From GCA-2683135 sp964507445 (lineage in GTDB: Bacteria > Planctomycetota > GCA-002687715), in the NCBI GenBank assembly GCA_964507445.1, contig CAZDQF010000037.1, positions 1 through 5,898 of the forward strand: DNA of 5,898 nucleotides, in the 5' to 3' direction. Both the position numbers and the translations under genes were made by a program. Below the pieces are notes generated by a model, which did no database searches, was not told the origin of the DNA, and was given only the letters and a program-made list of their open reading frames with translations. Positions 1 to 5,852 of the stretch are shown here, one piece after another (the stretch's first letter is position 1; each line of letters begins with the position of its first letter).

Positions 1-55
<55 letters not shown>

Positions 56-131
56 GACCCCTCCTGACGCAGAACCCGCGCGCGAGGGCGTGTTTCGTTT
101 TGCGCGCCGGACATCCGAAAAGACCTAGGTC

Positions 132-839
132 ATGGGTCATTCTTCCTTCATCGTTCCCCAGCGCGCCCTGGACCGGGTCCGTTGCGTCCTGGGTCATCGG
201 GATCGCGACCTCGGCGCCGCCCACCTGGTGGGCATGACCGAGGAGTCCGTCACGGTCAGCTTCCGCGCCCTGGGGGCGCCCGAGTTGCCCCTCGGCGAGG
301 AGCTGTCGCTGTCGCTGCGGATCGACGAGAAGGAGCCCCTGGACCGCACCGCGCGGGTGGCGTCACGGGCGGACGCCGGCGGCGAGCGCAGCTACCAGCT
401 CTCGCTCCTGCAGACCGCGTCCCTGCGCAACGAGCTGCACCAGCTCCTCGTCAGGGCGTTCAACCTCCGCGGCGCCTTCCGCGTCAAGCCGGAGGACGCG
501 GAGCCCATCACCGCCGCCATCCGCCTGGAGGAGCGGGGCTTCCGCGCAGACCTGGACATCGAGGACATCTCGGTGACCGGGTTGGCCGGCGCCACGGACC
601 TGGACGCGGAGGAGATCCTGTGCCGGGTAGACGAGGTCGGCCTGGAGCTCGTCCTCGGTCCTGGAGACCTCCCGGTCCGCGTCGAAGCCAGGATCGTGGG
701 ACGGGAGTTGCGAGGCGTCTCCGTCGTCTATCGACTCGCCTTCGCGGAGGGCGGTCCCGCCCAGGAAGCGGAGATCGACCGCGTCGTCGACTACATCATG
801 GAGCGCCAGCGCCGCCTCGCCGCCACGGGCGTCCGCTGA
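132..839 (+). CDS. PilZ domain protein (putative c-di-GMP-binding)
   Basis: A 235-residue, probably cytosolic protein with no signal peptide or membrane segment. The C-terminal half fits a PilZ domain. It has the RxxxR c-di-GMP-binding motif (R113-G-A-F-R117), then about 30 residues later the second motif DxSxxG (D145-I-S-V-T-G150), and ends in a basic amphipathic helix (about 213-231, containing YIMERQRR) as many PilZ proteins do. Residues 1-110 look like a second beta-barrel without the binding arginines, as in two-domain YcgR-like proteins. Known PilZ proteins change motility, secretion or exopolysaccharide output when they bind c-di-GMP; the partner here is unknown. The ATG at 132 is preceded by only a weak purine run (about 117-123). 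The stop lies 16 bases before the next gene, so the two may be co-transcribed, although gene 2 also seems to have its own promoter. The PilZ call rests on motifs seen by eye. Confidence 0.72.
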   Translation: MGHSSFIVPQRALDRVRCVLGHRDRDLGAAHLVGMTEESVTVSFRALGAPELPLGEELSLSLRIDEKEPLDRTARVASRADAGGERSYQLSLLQTASLRNELHQLLVRAFNLRGAFRVKPEDAEPITAAIRLEERGFRADLDIEDISVTGLAGATDLDAEEILCRVDEVGLELVLGPGDLPVRVEARIVGRELRGVSVVYRLAFAEGGPAQEAEIDRVVDYIMERQRRLAATGVR

Positions 840-843
840 CGGA

Positions 844-849
844 TAGAAT
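844..849 (+). promoter_or_regulatory. Candidate -10 element (TAGAAT) for a leaderless transcript
   Basis: TAGAAT matches the bacterial -10 consensus TATAAT at five of six bases and lies six bases before the ATG at 856. In high-GC bacteria a TANNNT box 6-8 bases upstream of ATG is the usual layout of a leaderless mRNA, and there is no good Shine-Dalgarno here. No convincing -35 was found. It suggests that the lipoprotein gene can be transcribed independently of the PilZ gene. Confidence 0.38.
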
Positions 850-855
850 CGGGCC

Positions 856-1215
856 ATGCGCCCTCTCATCCCGTACCTGCCCCTGCTCTGCCTGATGTCC
901 TGCATCAGCGTCTCCGGCAAACTCGAATCCAAGATCGACCCGGGTCACATGGTGGTGGTCGGCGTCGAAGGTCAGCAGGTGATCGTCCAGAACCTGGGCA
1001 CCGGTCCCCTCGAGGTCCGGCGCCGCGCGCCTACGGGGGAGGTGGTCGGCGTCTCCACGTTGCCGGCGGGCGGTCGGCTCCGCATGACCGCCTCGAGCCG
1101 TCGCGCCGTGGAGTTGAGGAACACAGGACGCGTCCCGGTCCCCTTCAAGGTGGACGCCGTGGCCGGTCCGGACGGCAGGGCCCGCGCCCTCATCCTGAGC
1201 CGTCGCCAGCTCTGA
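856..1215 (+). CDS. Small putative lipoprotein, unknown function
   Basis: A 119-residue protein. The N-terminus is a short type II signal peptide: R2, hydrophobic core about residues 4-14 and lipobox L13-M14-S15-C16. The protein is therefore likely to be lipid-modified at C16. The residue after Cys is Ile, not Asp, which in Gram-negatives is compatible with outer-membrane sorting. The mature part alternates hydrophobic and polar residues with Gly/Pro turns (for example about 31-56 and 85-110) and looks like a small all-beta domain. I recognise no family. Because it follows a PilZ gene by 16 bases, a role in envelope or surface functions is possible but only a guess. The stop codon (1213-1215) directly abuts the 82-base repeat, so a recombination may have shaped the 3' end. 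Confidence that it is a real gene is good; function is unassigned. Confidence 0.7.
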   Translation: MRPLIPYLPLLCLMSCISVSGKLESKIDPGHMVVVGVEGQQVIVQNLGTGPLEVRRRAPTGEVVGVSTLPAGGRLRMTASSRRAVELRNTGRVPVPFKVDAVAGPDGRARALILSRRQL

Positions 1216-1216
1216 C

Positions 1217-1298
1217 CTCGGCCTGCGTCCTGCGCGCCGGATCACGCCTTAGCTCCTTCACCACTTCACCACTTGCGGACGGCCCAGCCCGTCGCGTG
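1217..1298 (+). repeat. 82-base direct repeat, copy 1: orphan FGE-gene tail plus 3' flank
   Basis: This segment matches 5817-5898 exactly 4600 bases downstream, with two differences (T1228/C5828 and C1243/T5843). Read in the register of the kinase gene, 1217-1252 encodes LGLRPARRITP and a TAG stop, which is the characteristic end of an FGE-domain protein, although no FGE gene precedes it. Both differences are synonymous (CGT/CGC Arg, ATC/ATT Ile). After the stop come a tandem 8-base repeat (TTCACCAC at 1257-1264 and 1265-1272) and a small inverted repeat (GACGG 1278-1282, loop CCCAGC, CCGTC 1289-1293). The 55 bases from 1244 to 1298 are identical in both copies. Copy 2 runs off the window, so the true repeat may be longer. 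It looks like the leftover 3' end of a lost paralogue. Confidence 0.88.
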
Positions 1299-1308
1299 CG
1301 CAGCCGCG

Positions 1309-1351
1309 ACGAGGCGCAGGTCGGCCGTGGACCCGTGCCCACGGGGAGTGG
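1309..1351 (+). repeat. 43-base dispersed repeat, copy 1
   Basis: It matches 3213-3255 at 42 of 43 positions (T1321 versus C3225). It contains an inverted repeat able to form a small hairpin: CCCGT 1332-1336, loop GCCC, ACGGG 1341-1345. Both copies lie between genes and upstream of a + strand gene, so this may be a REP-like interspersed element or a shared regulatory or recombination site. No open frame conserved between the copies explains it convincingly. Confidence 0.85.
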
Positions 1352-1440
1352 CGCCCCTTCCTCCTCCGGGGTGTTGTGGGAGAGGGTGAGGTGACCCGTC
1401 GCCTGCGTCGGAACTCCCGCCGTCACGGCTGACGATCGGC

Positions 1441-1446
1441 TACCCT
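1441..1446 (+). promoter_or_regulatory. Candidate -10 element (TACCCT)
   Basis: A TANNNT box ending seven bases before the ATG at 1454, the same arrangement as the box before gene 2. It could mark the transcription start for the FG-GAP gene. If it drives a leaderless message, the ATG at 1454 would be the first codon and would compete with the preferred start at 1685; otherwise the mRNA has a leader of about 230 bases. No -35 is visible. Confidence 0.25.
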
Positions 1447-1684
1447 GCTTGCCATGTTGGATGGTGCGGGCAACACGCCGGTGGAGGCGTCTCTGGAGCA
1501 GTACGCAGCGGATCGAGAGGCGGGGAGCACCGACCAGCCGACCGGGTATCTCCCGTGTCGGCCGGATGACCAGGATGGGATAGCCACCCAGCGTGTCGCG
1601 CTGCAGAGCCGTGCGACAACGGTCGAGTCCGTCGGGGATGTGCTCGGCCCTCGGAGACAAGGCGCAGGATCTCGTCCCGGTGCC

Positions 1685-3163
1685 ATGAGCGATCCTGCCC
1701 CACATGACGCGTGGTGGTTGTCTCGGGCCGCGTTGTCGCGATTGCTGCCGGTGGTGTTGTGGGCCGTCGCGTCCGGTCCCGTCTGCGCTCAGGCGTCGGG
1801 GACGACCTTCAAGGACGTCACCACGACGTGCGGACTCGAGATCTCCACGGACGCCGCCTGCTGGGCCGATCTGGACAACGACGGCTGGGTCGATCTCTGC
1901 GTGTCCGGGGGGGTGTGGAAGAACAACGAGGGGAAGAGGTTCACCCGGGTCGCCGACGTGCCGACGTCGGTGGCCGCGGATTTTGACAATGACGGGCTGG
2001 TGGACCTGTTCTCCTGGACGGAGCGGCGGCTCTATCGCAATGAGGGTGAGATGTCGTTCGCGGTAAGGGCGCTGCCGGAGCTGCCGGCTTCGGTCTCGCG
2101 AGGGGCCTGCTGGGGCGACTTCAACGGGGACGGTTTCGTCGACCTCTTCGTGGGTGGATACGAAGACTGGGACAAGGGCATCACCTGGCCCTTCCAGATC
2201 CTGATCAACGAGGGAGGCAAGGCGTTCAAGCTGCTGCGTTCCGAGAGCGGGAGCCGCGCGCGCGGAGTCACCGCCTGTGACTTCGATCAGGACGGCGATC
2301 TGGACGTCTACGTGTCGAACTACCGGCTACAGGCCAACCTGCTCTGGCAGAACGACGGCAAGGCTGGCTTCGTGGACGTGGCAGAGAAGCTCGGCGCCCT
2401 GGCGACGTCGGCAGGCTTCGGCGGCGGGCACTCCATCGGCGCCGCCTGGGGTGACTTCAACAACGACGGCTGGCTGGACTTGTTCGCCGGGAACTTCGCC
2501 CACGTGGATAGCCGCGGCGATCAACCGAAGTCGCGCTTCCTGCAGAACCTCGGACCTCAGACGGGGTACCGGTTCAAGGACCTGGGCCCCTGCGGAGTCC
2601 ATTACCAGGAGTCGTATGCGACGCCGAGCGCCGGGGATTACGACAACGACGGGAACCTGGACGTGTTCTTCACGACCGTCTACGGCTCGGCGTCCTTCGG
2701 TCGCAAGAACACCCCGGTCCTGTTCCGCAACGACGGGATGTTCGCCGTCAAGGACGTCACCGCGGCGTCGGGCCTTTCGGATCTCCCGCCGACCTACCAG
2801 GCGGCCTGGGCGGACTACGACAACGACGGCGCCCTGGACCTGGTCAGCGGCGGCAAGCTGTTCCGCAACGGCGGTAACGGCAACGCCTGGATCAAGGTCC
2901 GCCTGCAGGGCGACGGGGTCAAGGTGAATCGCACCGCGGTGGGTGCGCAGGTCCGCATCAAGGTCGGCGACAAGGTGCACACGCGACAGGTCGAGTCAGG
3001 TACGGGTGAGGGGAATCAGAACGACACCACGCTCCACTTCGGCCTGGGGTCGCATGACGGCCCCGTCGCGCTCGAGGTCACCTGGCCGAACGGGCGGCGA
3101 CAACGGGTTCCGGGCGTCGCTGTCGGTCGCCTGGTCACCTGCACCTACCAGCCCAACCGATAG
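1685..3163 (+). CDS. Secreted FG-GAP/VCBS repeat protein with ASPIC/UnbV domain (CRTAC1-like)
   Basis: A 492-residue exported protein. The start at 1685 is chosen because it places a normal Sec signal peptide at the N-terminus: W11-R14, hydrophobic core about 20-30 and A35-Q-A37 cleavage site. The in-frame ATG at 1454 would bury it behind 77 unremarkable residues. The mature protein is a likely beta-propeller with seven Ca2+-binding DxDxDGxxD-type loops starting at D62, D99, D145 (DFNGDGFVD), D199, D257 (DFNNDGWLD), D318 and D377. Residues about 413-486 match the ASPIC/UnbV domain (NRTAVGAQV, HFGLG, VTWPNG), though the usual SQN-type triplet is replaced by GNQND. Such proteins (CRTAC1/UnbV family) are extracellular or periplasmic and are thought to mediate adhesion or recognition; no enzymatic role is established. 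A weak AGGA (1666-1669) lies 15 bases upstream. The gene sits 184 bases before the kinase gene; a functional link is unproven. Confidence 0.88.
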   Translation: MSDPAPHDAWWLSRAALSRLLPVVLWAVASGPVCAQASGTTFKDVTTTCGLEISTDAACWADLDNDGWVDLCVSGGVWKNNEGKRFTRVADVPTSVAADFDNDGLVDLFSWTERRLYRNEGEMSFAVRALPELPASVSRGACWGDFNGDGFVDLFVGGYEDWDKGITWPFQILINEGGKAFKLLRSESGSRARGVTACDFDQDGDLDVYVSNYRLQANLLWQNDGKAGFVDVAEKLGALATSAGFGGGHSIGAAWGDFNNDGWLDLFAGNFAHVDSRGDQPKSRFLQNLGPQTGYRFKDLGPCGVHYQESYATPSAGDYDNDGNLDVFFTTVYGSASFGRKNTPVLFRNDGMFAVKDVTAASGLSDLPPTYQAAWADYDNDGALDLVSGGKLFRNGGNGNAWIKVRLQGDGVKVNRTAVGAQVRIKVGDKVHTRQVESGTGEGNQNDTTLHFGLGSHDGPVALEVTWPNGRRQRVPGVAVGRLVTCTYQPNR

Positions 3164-3164
3164 C

Positions 3165-3210
3165 CCGGCGCGTGAGACCAGGCCTACGGCGGGGGAGAGC
3201 CCCGCGCCGG
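3165..3210 (+). terminator. Nested GC-rich inverted repeat after the FG-GAP gene, possible terminator
   Basis: It begins one base after the stop codon of the preceding gene. The outer arms are perfect 8-base complements (CCGGCGCG 3165-3172 and CGCGCCGG 3203-3210). Inside is a compact hairpin with a 6-bp stem (GCGGGG 3189-3194, CCCCGC 3200-3205) and loop GAGAG. The outer and inner right arms overlap, so the two structures are alternatives. There is no U-tract, so if it terminates transcription it is not a classical intrinsic terminator. Confidence 0.35.
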
Positions 3211-3212
3211 CT

Positions 3213-3255
3213 ACGAGGCGCAGGCCGGCCGTGGACCCGTGCCCACGGGGAGTGG
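3213..3255 (+). repeat. 43-base dispersed repeat, copy 2
   Basis: Near-identical to 1309-1351 (one mismatch), including the hairpin (CCCGT 3236-3240, loop GCCC, ACGGG 3245-3249). It lies 92 bases upstream of the kinase start. Read on the minus strand it encodes PVGTGPRPACAS followed by a TAG stop; this faintly resembles the G-x-R-P-A end of FGE proteins, but copy 1 lacks the stop, so I do not call it coding. Confidence 0.85.
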
Positions 3256-3323
3256 GTGGGGAACCCGGGATTCCGCCAGACACCGGCGCAAGTTAGGGTA
3301 ATGGGGAGGTGGGGCGAGGTGCG

Positions 3324-3339
3324 TAGCCTCTCGCCGGAG
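3324..3339 (+). promoter_or_regulatory. Candidate -10 box and Shine-Dalgarno of the kinase gene
   Basis: TAGCCT (3324-3329) is a TANNNT box. GGAG (3336-3339) lies eight bases before the ATG at 3348, an ideal Shine-Dalgarno spacing, and decides that start. No clear -35 is visible, so the promoter part is weak while the ribosome binding site is reasonable. Confidence 0.42.
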
Positions 3340-3347
3340 CCTGAGCC

Positions 3348-5852
3348 ATGACCGAAGCCGATCTCCCGCAACCTGATCCTGAGTACCCGTCGACGCAGCC
3401 GGTTCATAGAGGGCCGTCCGGTGATGAGTTGTCGGAGGAGAAGATCGGTCCGTATTCCATCGTCCGGGAGTTGGGTCGGGGTGGGCAGGGGCTGGTGTAC
3501 CTGGCGGAGGATACGCGGCTCGGGCGACGGGTGGCGTTGAAGGTGTTGACGAGCTGGGGAGCGGCGACGGAGCAGGTGGTGGAGCGGTTCCGGAGGGAGG
3601 CGGCCATCGCATCCAGGCTGGAGCACCCCGGGATCTGCACGGTGTATGAGACCGGTACGGCGCAGGGGGTGCCGTACATGGCCATGCGGTTGGTGGAGGG
3701 TGAGAGCCTCTCCAACCGGATCGCCACGTCAACGACGGAGGGGGTGAGTGAGGCTCTGAGCTTCATTGATCTGGAGGATGAGGAGCCCGCGGCGGACACG
3801 GAGGCGGACGCTTCGACCTCCGACACGGCGGCTCAGACCACGCAGGCGGAGATCCTGCGCATCGCCAAGCTCATGGAGGCCGCCGCCCGTGCGCTGCACA
3901 CCGCACACGAGGCCGGGGTCATCCACCGTGACATCAAACCGGGCAACATCATGGTCACCCCGGAGGGCGACCCGGTGCTCCTGGACTTCGGGCTCGCCCG
4001 CGAATCCGACGGCGACCAACCCACCCTCACCCAGACCGGCGACCTCTTCGGCACTCCCGCCTACATGGCCCCGGAACAGTTGCTCGCCCAACGCATCCGG
4101 GTGGACCGTCGCGCCGACGTCTGGGCCTTGGGCGTGACGCTCTACGAATGCCTCTGCCTCAAGCGCCCCTTCGAAGCCCCCACCCGTGACGGCCTCTACC
4201 AACAGATCCTGCACAAGGACCCGCCGGACCTGCGCAAGCTCAACAAGTCCGTCCCCAAGGACCTGGCGGTGATCGTGCAGACCGCCACGGAAAAAGACCG
4301 TGACCGCCGCTACCAGACCGCCCTCGACCTCGCCGAAGACCTGCGCCGCTTCCGCAGCTTCGAACCGATCCAGGCCAAACCCGTCGGCCAGCTCACCAAG
4401 CTGGTGCGCTGGACCCAGCGGAATCCGGTGGTGGCGGCGCTGACCGCCGCCCTGTTCCTCGCCATGGCCACGGGCCTGATCTGGATCTGGTGGCAGAACA
4501 CGGCGTTGCAGGTCAAGACCGCGGAGGCGGAGGCGAGCGCCCGCGTCGCGCAAGCGAAGACCGCTGAGTCTGAAGCCAACCTCGCCGAATGGGAGCGGCT
4601 GGCAGACGGCCGCCGCCTGGATGACCTGGTGGCGGAGGCCGAGGGTCTCTCGTCCGCCTACGACCGGTGGGTCGTCCGTGCGCAAGCGTTGAGGGCGAAG
4701 CTACCGCAACATGCTGCGGCCCTGGAGGCGTTGCGGGCGGAGGGGAGCAAAGCCCCGGAGGGTGACTCCTGGTCGTTTGCGGACGAAGGGGATCAACTAC
4801 GGCACGACAAGCTGCGGGACCTGGTGGCGGGATTGCAGGCCCTGGATGGGGAGCCGAGTCCGACCACCGTGACCCTGGCGGGGCTCAAGCAGAAGCAGGC
4901 GCTGTTCGAGGCGCAGCGGAACCCGGCGGCGTGGCAGCGGTGTCGCGACGACGTGGCCCGTGGGGATTCTCCGTACAAGGGCCTGAAGCTGGATCCGATC
5001 CCCGGCCTGGCTCCCCTGGGCCGTGACCGTGACTCGGGCCTGTGGGAGTTCTGGCACGTGGACAGCGGCCAACGGGCGCAGTGGGATGGCGAACCCCTCG
5101 GCCCCGGCAAGGTCAAGCTGCACGCAGACTCCGGGGCCGAAGGCATGGTCATGGTGTTGATCCCCGGGGGGACCTTCCGCATGGGGGCCATGAAGCCGGA
5201 CAAGGACCACCCCGCAGGCTCTCCTAACGTGGACCCGGCTGTGGTCGGAAACGAAGGCCCAGTGCACGACGTCACCCTCGACGCCTACCTGATCAGTAAG
5301 TACGAGGTGACCCAGGGGCAGTGGATGCGGCTGATGGGCGACAACCCGTCTTACTCTCGACCTGGCAAGAGCCCTGATGCCTCTCTGCGCTGGCCCGTGG
5401 AGCAGGTGACCTGGACCCGGTGCGTGGAGGCGTGCCGCCGCTGGGGCCTGGAGCTGCCCACGGAGTCCCAGTGGGAGCGGGCGTGCCGGGGCGGGACCGG
5501 GACGCGGTTCTCCACCGGTGACGACGAGAGCTCGCTGAAGGGCTTCGCCAACGTCGGTACCGATAAGCCCAGCGCTGTCGGGTCCCTGAAGCCGAACCCG
5601 TTCGGGCTGCACGATGTCCACGGCAACGTGTGGGAGTGGTGCCTGGACGGCTACGGCCTCTACGCCGAACGGCAGCCCCGCGCCGATGACGGGCTCCGTG
5701 AGGAGGTTCAAGGCGCCCGCTTACGCGTCATCCGCGGCGGCTGCTTCTACATCGTCGCCCGCTTCGCTCGCTCTGCGTACCGCGTCGGGTACGGCCCCGG
5801 CTTCGCCGACTTCTTCCTCGGCCTGCGCCCTGCGCGCCGGATTACGCCTTAG
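3348..5852 (+). CDS. Transmembrane Ser/Thr protein kinase with C-terminal FGE/SUMF1-type (C-type-lectin-fold) domain
   Basis: An 834-residue receptor-like kinase. Kinase domain about 34-336: glycine loop G43-R-G-G-Q-G48, VALK lysine K65, helix-C E84, catalytic H193-R-D-I-K-P-G-N200, D213-F-G215, A241-P-E243 and D257-V-W-A-L-G, so all catalytic elements are present. An acidic, low-complexity insert (about 137-168) separates the hinge region from helix E. A juxtamembrane stretch (W355-TQRNP) precedes one membrane span (about 359-382), then a helical, probably coiled-coil stalk (about 385-530). An FGE-sulfatase-type domain occupies about 600-830 (VLIPGGTFRMG, KYEVTQGQW, LPTESQWERA, HGNVWEW, RGG). 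The kinase should be cytoplasmic and the FGE domain outside the inner membrane. The two Cys that activate true FGE are replaced (by eye I802 and A807), so it is probably a ligand-binding domain, not an oxidase. Its last ~40 codons resemble a DGR variable repeat. Codon style is mosaic: G-ending codons to about 3830, C-ending to about 4390, then G-ending again. Confidence 0.92.
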   Translation: MTEADLPQPDPEYPSTQPVHRGPSGDELSEEKIGPYSIVRELGRGGQGLVYLAEDTRLGRRVALKVLTSWGAATEQVVERFRREAAIASRLEHPGICTVYETGTAQGVPYMAMRLVEGESLSNRIATSTTEGVSEALSFIDLEDEEPAADTEADASTSDTAAQTTQAEILRIAKLMEAAARALHTAHEAGVIHRDIKPGNIMVTPEGDPVLLDFGLARESDGDQPTLTQTGDLFGTPAYMAPEQLLAQRIRVDRRADVWALGVTLYECLCLKRPFEAPTRDGLYQQILHKDPPDLRKLNKSVPKDLAVIVQTATEKDRDRRYQTALDLAEDLRRFRSFEPIQAKPVGQLTKLVRWTQRNPVVAALTAALFLAMATGLIWIWWQNTALQVKTAEAEASARVAQAKTAESEANLAEWERLADGRRLDDLVAEAEGLSSAYDRWVVRAQALRAKLPQHAAALEALRAEGSKAPEGDSWSFADEGDQLRHDKLRDLVAGLQALDGEPSPTTVTLAGLKQKQALFEAQRNPAAWQRCRDDVARGDSPYKGLKLDPIPGLAPLGRDRDSGLWEFWHVDSGQRAQWDGEPLGPGKVKLHADSGAEGMVMVLIPGGTFRMGAMKPDKDHPAGSPNVDPAVVGNEGPVHDVTLDAYLISKYEVTQGQWMRLMGDNPSYSRPGKSPDASLRWPVEQVTWTRCVEACRRWGLELPTESQWERACRGGTGTRFSTGDDESSLKGFANVGTDKPSAVGSLKPNPFGLHDVHGNVWEWCLDGYGLYAERQPRADDGLREEVQGARLRVIRGGCFYIVARFARSAYRVGYGPGFADFFLGLRPARRITP
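5733..5852 (+). other. Putative DGR variable repeat (VR) at the 3' end of the kinase-FGE gene
   Basis: In C-type-lectin/FGE-fold DGR targets the VR is the C-terminal end, with AAC codons of a template rewritten at A to give xxC codons. Here R796-G-G798 is followed by a constant frame (A804-R805, A807-R808-S809-A810, R812, G814, G816-P-G818, A820, then L824-G-L-R-P-A-R830). It is interrupted by C799, Y801, I802, V803, F806, Y811, V813, Y815, F819, D821, F822 and F823. All twelve end in C (TTC four, TAC three, GTC two, ATC, GAC, TGC once each). From 5742 to 5816 I count 5 A and 20 T in 75 bases, and all five A are in these codons. No template repeat or reverse transcriptase is in the window, so this is inferred. 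The alternative is a fixed, merely hydrophobic FGE tail; C-biased codon use makes the xxC rule weak by itself. Confidence 0.5.

Larger units (their letters stand above)
1216..1684. other. 469-base intergenic region with repeats and no clear gene
   Basis: This gap contains, in order: an 82-base repeat that begins with the tail of an FGE-domain gene (1217-1298), a 43-base repeat (1309-1351), a possible -10 box (1441-1446) and a stretch (1454-1684) that is open in frame with the next gene. That stretch encodes 77 residues with no recognisable domain. About 70 percent of its codons end in G or C by my count, clearly lower than in the body of the neighbouring gene, and a normal signal peptide begins only at 1685. 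I therefore treat it as untranslated leader, or as eroded coding DNA, not as an N-terminal extension. Open frames on the minus strand over the same bases show no recognisable protein. Confidence 0.5.

Noticed and set aside
1257..1274. Tandem TTCACCAC units as a CRISPR or other repeat array
   Set aside because: There are only two units plus two bases, with no spacers.
1217..1298. Copy 1 of the 82-base repeat as the DGR template repeat (TR)
   Set aside because: A TR should hold an A-rich version of the whole ~75-base variable stretch upstream of this tail. Upstream of 1217 is the lipoprotein gene with no AAC-rich match, and the match extends well past the stop codon.
1216..1453. Insertion sequence or transposon remnant explaining the repeats
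   Set aside because: There is no transposase, terminal inverted repeat or target-site duplication; repeat boundaries instead follow the FGE gene tail and a short hairpin element.
1190..1705. Minus-strand frames across the 1216-1684 gap
   Set aside because: They run through both repeats and overlap the lipoprotein end, with no recognisable domain, start signal or coding-like codon pattern.
3729..4685. Long minus-strand open frame opposite the kinase gene (also 2327-2980 and 4797-5711)
   Set aside because: These lie antisense to clearly conserved coding sequence in GC-rich DNA, where stop codons are rare; their translations are low-complexity and match no family I recognise.
5148..5852. FGE domain as an active sulfatase-maturing enzyme
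   Set aside because: Both catalytic Cys positions are substituted and no sulfatase gene is in the window.
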